This document shows, in pieces, positions 53,418 through 61,144 of a stretch of DNA of 64,000 bases. The stretch's first letter is position 1. The number at the start of each line of letters is the position of its first letter. The notes beneath the pieces are model-generated. The model saw only the letters and a program-made list of their open reading frames with translations. It made no database searches and was not told the DNA's origin. This DNA comes from Streptomyces canus. GTDB lineage: Bacteria; Actinomycetota; Actinomycetes; Streptomycetales; Streptomycetaceae. Position numbers and translations under genes: made by a program. Location: the NCBI RefSeq assembly GCF_001514145.1, contig NZ_KQ948665.1, forward strand, positions 1 to 64,000, given 5' to 3'.

Positions 53418-53464
53418 GGAGGGGGGACCTCTCTGAGGGGCAGGGGTGGTGGGCACGGCCGGGG
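53418..53464. repeat. Direct repeat, copy B, directly before the zinc-ribbon start codon
   Basis: This is the partner of the repeat at 52984-53030. It begins at the base next to the ATG of the zinc-ribbon gene and carries its ribosome-binding region, so the cassette boundary falls exactly at the start codon. Confidence 0.75.
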
Positions 53465-53502
53465 CCGGCTGCGACGGGATTCTGTCTCGTCGCAGCCGGC
53501 CC
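53462..53502 (-). terminator. Strong hairpin after the RHS gene
   Basis: GGGCCGGCTGCGAC and GTCGCAGCCGGCCC form a perfect 14-bp stem with a 13-base loop, 56 bases after the RHS stop. It should end most RHS transcripts before the zinc-ribbon gene. Confidence 0.8.
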
Positions 53503-53557
53503 GATGACGCTTCAGCTCAACGAAGCCGAGGCGCTCGAACTATTCGGAAGGGAGGTG

Positions 53558-56500
53558 TCACCCACCGCCCCCGGAAATCCTTCGCCACATCATCTGTCCG
53601 AAGTCCTCGGCGTCTTCCTCGGTGCCGGTGTCGCCGAAACCGGCCATCCGCTTCTGATGGTAGGTCTCGTGGAAGAAGGTCACCACGGCCTCCTTCATGT
53701 TCCGCAGACCCTTGTTCGACATCTCGATGATCGGCTTGCCGTTCGCTGCGCGGTTCGGCACCGGCCGGTAGTAAGGGGCCTGGTTGAGCCCGTGCGGGCT
53801 GTTGCCCTCGGCCAGGTCTCCGGTCCGGTGGTCGACGATCCGCTCCACGTGGACGACTTCGTAGTTGTCCCACTCGGAGCGATACCCCGCTCTGGCCAGC
53901 GTCTGCTTGAGCCTGCCGAGGCTCACCACCGGTCCCTGCGGGTACTCGTTCGGCTTCTTGTCGGGTTTGCTGCGGTAGGTGTTGCCCTGTTTCGACTCCG
54001 ACCCCGGGCTCGGCTCGTCGCCGCTCCTGGCGCCGGACTTCCCGCTGCCACCCGGCTCCTTGCCGCCCTTGCCGGTGCCCGCCTTGGGTGTCGAGGGGGC
54101 GTCGCCGGACTTGGGCGTCGTAGGTGCCGGGTCGGCCGAGGTGGTGGTGGGCAGGTCACCGGAGAGCAGTCGCTTGACCGCACCGACGAAGTCCTCACCC
54201 TCCGACATGGCGAGCTTGACCGCCTTGACGGCCTTGATTCCGCCGCTGACCGCCTTGTAGGCGCCGTAGCCGTCGACGGCGAAGGTGCCGACCACGCCGG
54301 TCCACTGGCCGGACACGTAGGAGGTCGAGCCGGTGTCGACGCCGAAGAGGTTGGCCAGCGGGTGGTCGTCGACGTAACCGGTGTGGCCGAGCTGGAACGG
54401 CGTCTCGTTCGAGTAGCCCGTCCAGCCGTTGAACCACTGGTTGTCGCCGTTGGCGATGCCCGCGAACCCGTTCCAGCCGTCGGAGAGCTTGTTGACGCTC
54501 CACTGCCACGGGTCGCCGACGAAGCTGTCGCCCACGCCGCAGAAGAAGCTGCCGATCGAGCTGCCCCAGCCCGAGTACCAGGCCAGGCCGTCGGGATCGC
54601 TTCCCGAGACGGGGTTGCCGGCTCCGTAGCCGTAGCCGCCCATCTGGTTGGGGTCGTCGTTCTCGAAGACCGGGTCGACCGACAGGAAGCGGCCGGTGAC
54701 GGGGTCGTAGTTCCGTGCGCCGAGGAGGTTCAGACCGGAGGTGGGATCAGCGGGCTTGCCCAAGTAGCCGTGGTTGTCCGCCCAACCGGTCGGCGCGGGG
54801 CCGCGCGGGTTGCCGTACGGATCGAAGGCACGCCGTGTGATGGCCAGTGTGCTGCCGTCCACCTGGAGTTGGGCGGTGCCCTGCGGGGTGGTCGGCTGGT
54901 AGCTGATGCCGCCCTTGCTGGAGCGGACCGTCGTCGTGCCGTCGGGGGCGCAGTAGTAGCGCAGTGCGGTGACGGCCTTGGTGGAGGTGTCGAGGCTGAG
55001 CTGCTCGTTGCCGCCGAAGAGGTAGAGCGTGTTGTTGCCCGGGCCACGCTGGATCAGCAGCTGGCCGTCGGCGTCGTAGAGGTAGCCGGTCTTCTTACCG
55101 TCGGTTGTGGTCGCGGAGGTCAGGCCCTCCTCGTTGTACTCGATCCCCTGACTGCCGGTACGGGCTCCCGTGGTGGTCCTGGTCTTGGTGTTGCCCGCGT
55201 CGTCGTACTCCGGGGTCAGGACGGAGGTGCCGGTGGTGGGGTTGCGGATGGTGACGGTGGACACCGCGTTGGGCTGCTTGGCGGGGGCCGTGCCGGCGCC
55301 CGGGTAGGCGAACGTCTGGGTGGTGTCCTTGGCCGCGTTGCCGGTCACGTCGTGGGTGACCTGCTGGGTGCGGTCTCCGAGCTGGTTGAACTGCCAGTCC
55401 GTCCAGTACGGGGCCGGTCCGCCGACGGTCGCCGGGCTGGGACGCGAGGTGGTGCACCGGGAGAGCTGGCCCGCGGTGGCCGTGGTGAGTCCCTTGGTGT
55501 CCGTCCAGGCGGTGGTCAGCCGGTCCTGCGCGTCGTAGGCGAAGCACTGGGTGTCGGCGGTGCGGTCCGTGCCGCCGCTGGAGCGGACGTCGGAGACCGC
55601 GGTGATGTTGCCGGCCTGGTCGTAGCCGTAGGTGGTGTCCGAGATCGGGTTGGCTGTGTTGGTCTGGAGGGTGACCCGGTTGGTGGCCAGCCGCCCGGTC
55701 GCCTGGTCGTAGGTCTGCGCGGTGCGCAGCTGCTTGGACGGGGTCCCGACAGTGGTCTGGAGGACCTCCCCGAGCGGGCTGTAGTTGACCGTGGCGACGT
55801 ACGGCCGGCTGGGCGAGCCCATGCTGACCAGGCCGCCTTCGAGGTTGTAGCCGTAGCCGACGGTCTCGGCCGGCAGTCCGCCGTCGGCGCCGTACGTGGT
55901 GGCCGCCAGCAGGCCGACGTTGTCGGTGTAGGAGGCCTTGGCGGTGTAGGTGCCCGCCAGGGCGCCCTCGGCGTCAGGGATGACGGTCGAGGTGCTGGTC
56001 GGCTGGCCTACCGCGTTGTACGCGTCGATCTTCTGGACATAGGCGCTGCCGTTCTTGCCGCCGACGTAGCGGGTGGACGCGACGGGCAGGCCCTTGCCGA
56101 GCTCGTCGTAGGTCCACTCCGCCAGCAGCTTGTTCGGGTCCGTCGTGCCGTCGCCCGAGTACTGGGCCTTGCGTCGGCCCAGCAGGTCGTAGGCGAAGGA
56201 CAGGGTCTGCTTGCGGGCGTCGGTGGTGCGGTCCAGCCGGCCCAGGTCGTCGTAGTGGGAGGTGGAGGTGCCGGCGTCCGGGTCGGTCTGGGAGATGACG
56301 CGGCCCTGCAGGTCGTAGCCGTAGGACCAGGTGTTCCCCACCGAGTCCTTGACGGTGTCGACCTGTCCTGTCGGCGTGTAGGTGTAGCGGGTGGTGATGT
56401 CCGCGGTTGCCGCTTTGCCGGCGGTCCCGGTCGACCAGAGCGCGGCGTTCGACGCGTCGTACACCGCGACGTTGTCGTCAGACTGCACCTTGAGGTAGCC

Positions 56501-59500
56501 GCCGGTGTGACCGGAGGTGCCGCTGGACCACAGGGTGGTCTTGCCGGTCGCGTCCAGGACCACGAAGTTGCCGTCGGCCTGCATGACCGCGTAGGCGCCC
56601 GGCTTGCCGGACGTCTTGGACGACCACAGCGTCTTGTCACCGGCCAGCGAGGTCAGCACCAAATTGCCGTCGGCCTGCATGGCCAGGCGGACGCCGGCGG
56701 AGACGAGCGAGGTGCCCGAGGCCAGCTTGGCGCCGCCGGTGAGCTTGCGGTCCGGCGTGGTGTCGCGCACCACCTTGGACGTGGTGCGGCCGAGCGCGTC
56801 CGTGTAGGTCGTGGTGACCTTGCCGCCCTGCGGCGGAGTGGTGTCGACCCGGTCGACGCCCCGGTAGTCGGCCGACGACTGGAACAGGGTGCTGGCGAAG
56901 GACACCATCGTCCGGGTGACCGGCCTGCCCTGACCGTCGTACGACGTGCGCGTCACCGACGGGCCCGTGCGGTTGGTCTCCGCCCACATGGTGCTGCCCG
57001 GGGCGTGATCCGCGTCGGAGTACGCCGCGATGTTGGAGACGGTCCACCCGTGCGAGTCGTAGTACGTCGAGGAGACGAGCCTGCCGGCCGAGTTGTCCGC
57101 CGGGGTCGACTGCGTCTGACGGGGCTGCAGTGTGCCGTCGTAGATGGTGACGGAGGTGCTGTAGGTGCCGTCCTCACGCAGGCCCTTGGTGGTGACCGAG
57201 GACGGTGTGGGGTTGTCGCCGGCGCCGTGCACGTCGTAGCTGTAGATCCGGTCGGGGGTCTCGCTGTCCCTGTCCCGGCCCGGCGACCAGACCTTCTCCC
57301 GCCGGCCGAGCGCGTCATAGGTCGCGTCGGTGACCTGCTTGTTGACGTCCACCGCGTGGGTGACCGAGCCGCGGCCCGGTGAGACCGTGCTGGTGGCCGT
57401 CCACTTCAGGGGGTTCGTCGTGGACAGGGTGGTGGGCAGGATGCCCGAAGTGGGCTCGTACGACGAGGTCGTGGTGTTGCCCGCCGCGTCCGTGTTCGCG
57501 ACGACCCGGCCGTACTTGTCGTACGACATGCCGCCGAGCGTCTGGTACTTCGGGTCACCGCTCGCGTCGTACGAGGTGACTGCCTGGGTCGCGGTGACCA
57601 GGCCGAGCGAGTCGCCGTTCTGGCCGAGCTTGCCCAGGCTGCCGATCTTGTCGACCGAGCCGTCCCCGTCGTAGAAGATCCGCTTGTCGGAGAGGGGGGT
57701 GTCCTTGCCGGGGGTGGTGCCGCAGGGTCCGGCGACGCTGATGGTCTCCTTGGGGTAGACCAGCATCATCGGGTTGTCGGCGGGCGCGTCGGCGTAGGTC
57801 GTGGTGGTGCAGGTCTCCTGTTCGGGCTTGGAGACGTCGCCCTCGTCGTCGACCTTCCAGGTACGGCCCTTGTCGTCGAAGGTGGTGCTGGAGCGGGTGG
57901 TCCGCCAGGTGCCGTCGGAGAGCAGGCCCATCGTGCGGGACGAGGTCGCCGTTATTCGGCGTGCCGTCATGTCCGGCAGCGTGGAGAGCTTGTCGGGCTT
58001 GGGGTCCTCGGACGTCCACGCCGTACGGTCACGGGACGCGGTGACCTTGGAGGTGGGCGGCTGGGTCAGGGTTCGGCCCACGACGGTGCTGCCAGCCTTG
58101 GTGTAGGTCAGCGACTGGTAGGGGGTGCCGGCCAGCCAGGGGCTGTCGGTGATCTCCTCGTCCAGGGCGTTCTTGACCTTGACGCTGCGCTTGGACCCGT
58201 CGGCCTTGTAGTCGCCGTCCATGCCCTGGAGGTAGGAGACGCTGTTCTGGGTGACCGGGTCCGGTGCCGCGCCGGTGGTGGTGGTGACGGTGCGGAAGCC
58301 CCGGAAGTCGTTCCAGGTGCGGTGCTTGTCGTCGGTCAGGTCGGAGTCGTCCCGGTGCCAGGCCGCGCCGCCGCTGTAGGTGTAGTTGGTGACCTTGGCG
58401 GGTGAACCGGCCTTGGTTCGGTCGCTGTCGGTGACCTGCGCGACGAGCGTCTTGTGGAACCAGTCCTTGATGGGCTCGTTGCCGCCGGGCGTGTTCCACC
58501 ACACCGGGTAGCAGGCCATGGTGTTGCTGTCGGCCGCGTCCGGCATGTTCTTCTTCTCCCGCGAGCACTCCGGCGCGCGGTAGGTGACCGCGACCGACTC
58601 ACCGGTCTCGGTCTGCACGCTGGAGATCCGCGGGTGGAACAGCGGCGGGGCGGCCGGCGTCAGGCCGTCGACGCGGTTGTCCATCTCGATTCCGGCGAAG
58701 CTGACCGGGTCGAGGGTGATCGGCTTGTCGCCGCCCGCGGAGGTGTCCTTGCCGGTGTGGACGATGGAGGACAGCCACATCACGGACTGCAGCGAGCCGG
58801 TGCTCTTGGGGTCCTGGGTGTTGCCGGTGACCGGGTCGTAGGTGCCGCCCGCGTCGGAGAAGACCTGCTTGAGCTCGTAGCTGTCGACGTCCTGCCAGCC
58901 GGAGGCCGTCCGCACCGAGGTGTCGACGCCCTTGAGCCGATACGTCGTCCAGAAGGTCGGGCCGCTGGTCAGGCAGACGCCGTCGGTGTCGTCGTCCTTG
59001 GGCTTGTTCTTCCAGTCGGATTCGCAGTGCAGGTCGTAAGGGGTGTCCGGCCAGTCCTTCGCGGTCTTGGAGGAGAGGTTGTCCGCCTTGCAGACCGTGT
59101 CGGAGGTGGTGCAGCGCTGTGCGGTGCGGAAGACAACCTTGGCGGCAGGTTCGCGGCCCGCCCTCGCGTCGGCCAGCTGGTAGCCGTAGGAGATCCGGGT
59201 GAGGTGGCCGCCGCGGACGTACTTGGTGATCTTGCCACCCTTGTCGTCCTCGGCGACCTGGCCGTAGCCCATGTTGTAGTAGTTGGACTCGGTCGCCCAG
59301 TCGTAGCGCTGGACGTTGCCGTGCGGGTCGACGACGAAGTCGAGGTTGAACCGGTAGCCGACCGGCTTGTCGCACTGCGAGTCGTCGCCCTTGTCCGAGT
59401 CGTGGCAGGGGTCGCCCGACTTGGGGTGGTAGACCGGCACGCCCCAGGCGCTGTCGGTGGCGTCGTCGTCGGTGGTGCCGGGGGCGTGGTTCAGGCCCAG

Positions 59501-60850
59501 GTAGTAGGCGGTGCCGTCGGTCGTGGTGACCTTGAAGTACTCGCCGTCCCACAGGCCGTTGGCCGCTCCGGTGAGCCGCTGGATCCTGGTGCCGTCGTCG
59601 GCCTGGAGGTGGTACTCGCCGTCGGAGTCGCGGACCAGCTGACCGTTGTGGGTGCCGAGTTGGATGGTGGCGTTCCAGCCGCCCCAGCACTCGTCGCCGG
59701 AGTCCTCGATGCCCTGGTCGTTGCAGCTCTTGTAGGAGCGCTCGATGAACCCGGGGCTGTAGGACCAGCCGTCGCCGACCCAGGAGGACTGTGAGTTGCG
59801 GGCCGAGGTCTCGCCGTCGACCGACTGGGAGTCGTAGGACAGGCCGACGTTGGGCGCCTCGCCGCCGAGGGACGGGGGCACCGTGATCGGGTAGTTGTAC
59901 GTGAAGGCGCCCGAGGCCGAGGAGGACCAGGCGCCCGAGGCGGAGAGCGAGGTGGCGCCGAAGTCGCCCTGCGAGCCCTTGCTGCCGGCCACCGCCGCGA
60001 CCGCCATGCCCGAGGAGGCCAGGGCGCCGCGGCCTGCGGGTGCGGCGAGCCTGCCGGCCGGCTTGGCGGTGGCGGCGGGCACGGCGACGGTGCCGGTGAC
60101 CTTGCGGGCGTGCGGGTCGTTGACCGACTCCAGCGGCGTGCGGGTACGGCAGGCCGTGAGCTGAGGGGTCGTCAGGGCGCAGGCGGGCATCGCCACCAGG
60201 TGCAGCCGGGAGGCCCAGCCGCCGCCGTAGGCCTGCTCGACGGCGCCGTAATCCACCGAGACGGAGACGCCGCCGGCGGCGGTGCGGTGATCGGTGCGCG
60301 AGAGGCCCACCAGCAGTCCGTCGACGCCGGCCTGCTTCGCCTTTGCGCGGTCGGCGAGTCGTACCTGTACCGACCGGGCCGCCTCGACCGGCACGCCGTG
60401 GCCGACGAGCGCGCGGGCGCCCGGGCCGATCGCCGACGGTGCGGCGGGCGACAGCGAGACGGGCAGCGAGGAGGCCTTCACCCTCCCGGGCGCCGCGGCC
60501 GCGGCCCGGCCGTGCACCTGGTGCGCCGTGCCGAGGTCGACGGTGGCGGTGCCGCCCGCGGGCCACTTCGGTGCCTTCACCCGGTGCCGGGCGAGCTCGT
60601 GGGCGCCGGGTGGCGGGGTGGGGTCCTTGACGCCGGGGTCGTCCGCGGGGTGCCCCGGAACCTTCGGCTGTTCAGGCAGCGGATCGGCCGCCCAGACCTC
60701 GTCCTTGTACTGGTAGCCGCCGACCACGACGTCGGCGACGGCCGGCTGAACGACCAGTGAGAAAGCGGCGGTTGTCGCGGCCCAGACAGTCACCCGCCGC
60801 AACCACGCCCGTTTCCGGGCAGGTTGAATTCCGCGCGGTCTTGCGCGCAT
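53558..60850 (-). CDS. Giant secreted RHS/YD-repeat protein with bulb-lectin-like insert and zincin-like C-terminal tip
   Basis: This 2430-residue protein starts with an Arg-rich signal peptide ending PAVADVV. The N-terminal 600 residues resemble SpvB/insecticidal-toxin-like beta modules (GSQGDFGATSLSASGAWSSSASGAFTYNYPITVPP). YD repeats fill the middle (TTYTDALGRTTSK, YGYDLQGRVISQTDPDAGTS). An insert at about residues 1380-1475 carries three QxDGN-type repeats (MQADGNLVLT, MQADGNFVVLD, VQSDDNVAVYD) of bulb-type lectins. The RHS core ends with LGARNYDPVTGRFLSVDPV near residue 2060. A Pro/Gly/Ser linker leads to the tip, with HETYH at 2394-2398 and downstream acidic residues (EEDAEDFG), a candidate zinc metallopeptidase toxin. 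ATG at 60850 has GGGGG seven bases upstream. RHS shells usually enclose and deliver such tips; delivery here is inferred. Confidence 0.93.
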   Translation of the reverse strand: MRARPRGIQPARKRAWLRRVTVWAATTAAFSLVVQPAVADVVVGGYQYKDEVWAADPLPEQPKVPGHPADDPGVKDPTPPPGAHELARHRVKAPKWPAGGTATVDLGTAHQVHGRAAAAAPGRVKASSLPVSLSPAAPSAIGPGARALVGHGVPVEAARSVQVRLADRAKAKQAGVDGLLVGLSRTDHRTAAGGVSVSVDYGAVEQAYGGGWASRLHLVAMPACALTTPQLTACRTRTPLESVNDPHARKVTGTVAVPAATAKPAGRLAAPAGRGALASSGMAVAAVAGSKGSQGDFGATSLSASGAWSSSASGAFTYNYPITVPPSLGGEAPNVGLSYDSQSVDGETSARNSQSSWVGDGWSYSPGFIERSYKSCNDQGIEDSGDECWGGWNATIQLGTHNGQLVRDSDGEYHLQADDGTRIQRLTGAANGLWDGEYFKVTTTDGTAYYLGLNHAPGTTDDDATDSAWGVPVYHPKSGDPCHDSDKGDDSQCDKPVGYRFNLDFVVDPHGNVQRYDWATESNYYNMGYGQVAEDDKGGKITKYVRGGHLTRISYGYQLADARAGREPAAKVVFRTAQRCTTSDTVCKADNLSSKTAKDWPDTPYDLHCESDWKNKPKDDDTDGVCLTSGPTFWTTYRLKGVDTSVRTASGWQDVDSYELKQVFSDAGGTYDPVTGNTQDPKSTGSLQSVMWLSSIVHTGKDTSAGGDKPITLDPVSFAGIEMDNRVDGLTPAAPPLFHPRISSVQTETGESVAVTYRAPECSREKKNMPDAADSNTMACYPVWWNTPGGNEPIKDWFHKTLVAQVTDSDRTKAGSPAKVTNYTYSGGAAWHRDDSDLTDDKHRTWNDFRGFRTVTTTTGAAPDPVTQNSVSYLQGMDGDYKADGSKRSVKVKNALDEEITDSPWLAGTPYQSLTYTKAGSTVVGRTLTQPPTSKVTASRDRTAWTSEDPKPDKLSTLPDMTARRITATSSRTMGLLSDGTWRTTRSSTTFDDKGRTWKVDDEGDVSKPEQETCTTTTYADAPADNPMMLVYPKETISVAGPCGTTPGKDTPLSDKRIFYDGDGSVDKIGSLGKLGQNGDSLGLVTATQAVTSYDASGDPKYQTLGGMSYDKYGRVVANTDAAGNTTTSSYEPTSGILPTTLSTTNPLKWTATSTVSPGRGSVTHAVDVNKQVTDATYDALGRREKVWSPGRDRDSETPDRIYSYDVHGAGDNPTPSSVTTKGLREDGTYSTSVTIYDGTLQPRQTQSTPADNSAGRLVSSTYYDSHGWTVSNIAAYSDADHAPGSTMWAETNRTGPSVTRTSYDGQGRPVTRTMVSFASTLFQSSADYRGVDRVDTTPPQGGKVTTTYTDALGRTTSKVVRDTTPDRKLTGGAKLASGTSLVSAGVRLAMQADGNLVLTSLAGDKTLWSSKTSGKPGAYAVMQADGNFVVLDATGKTTLWSSGTSGHTGGYLKVQSDDNVAVYDASNAALWSTGTAGKAATADITTRYTYTPTGQVDTVKDSVGNTWSYGYDLQGRVISQTDPDAGTSTSHYDDLGRLDRTTDARKQTLSFAYDLLGRRKAQYSGDGTTDPNKLLAEWTYDELGKGLPVASTRYVGGKNGSAYVQKIDAYNAVGQPTSTSTVIPDAEGALAGTYTAKASYTDNVGLLAATTYGADGGLPAETVGYGYNLEGGLVSMGSPSRPYVATVNYSPLGEVLQTTVGTPSKQLRTAQTYDQATGRLATNRVTLQTNTANPISDTTYGYDQAGNITAVSDVRSSGGTDRTADTQCFAYDAQDRLTTAWTDTKGLTTATAGQLSRCTTSRPSPATVGGPAPYWTDWQFNQLGDRTQQVTHDVTGNAAKDTTQTFAYPGAGTAPAKQPNAVSTVTIRNPTTGTSVLTPEYDDAGNTKTRTTTGARTGSQGIEYNEEGLTSATTTDGKKTGYLYDADGQLLIQRGPGNNTLYLFGGNEQLSLDTSTKAVTALRYYCAPDGTTTVRSSKGGISYQPTTPQGTAQLQVDGSTLAITRRAFDPYGNPRGPAPTGWADNHGYLGKPADPTSGLNLLGARNYDPVTGRFLSVDPVFENDDPNQMGGYGYGAGNPVSGSDPDGLAWYSGWGSSIGSFFCGVGDSFVGDPWQWSVNKLSDGWNGFAGIANGDNQWFNGWTGYSNETPFQLGHTGYVDDHPLANLFGVDTGSTSYVSGQWTGVVGTFAVDGYGAYKAVSGGIKAVKAVKLAMSEGEDFVGAVKRLLSGDLPTTTSADPAPTTPKSGDAPSTPKAGTGKGGKEPGGSGKSGARSGDEPSPGSESKQGNTYRSKPDKKPNEYPQGPVVSLGRLKQTLARAGYRSEWDNYEVVHVERIVDHRTGDLAEGNSPHGLNQAPYYRPVPNRAANGKPIIEMSNKGLRNMKEAVVTFFHETYHQKRMAGFGDTGTEEDAEDFGQMMWRRISGGGG

Positions 60851-61144
60851 GTGTAATCCCCCATGTAAGAAGTCCAGGAGCCGAATTGATCAGTGGTCAG
60901 CTGGCGGCTCGTCTGGTCAGACCGGAACCGTATTGCCATGACATGTGCGCAGCAATACCCTTCCTCAGCGGTCACACTGCTCACATCCTGAACATGGGTC
61001 CATCACAGGCCCTTCACGGCAGGGCATGGCGCGACCAAGTACCGCAATTCCGACATGCGGCGGCCCTCGGGGGGACGCGCTCTGTGAGAAGGACCACAGC
61101 GGCGCGCCGGGGGTCCCCGCCCACGCTCCTCGAAAGGGCGATTC

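Noticed and set aside
53504..57382. A 1292-codon open frame on the plus strand opposite the RHS gene
   Set aside because: It is the antisense frame of a GC-rich coding sequence, rich in Val, Gly, Arg and Asp, with no domain. Similar long antisense frames lie opposite the metalloproteases (7388-9568) and leuA.
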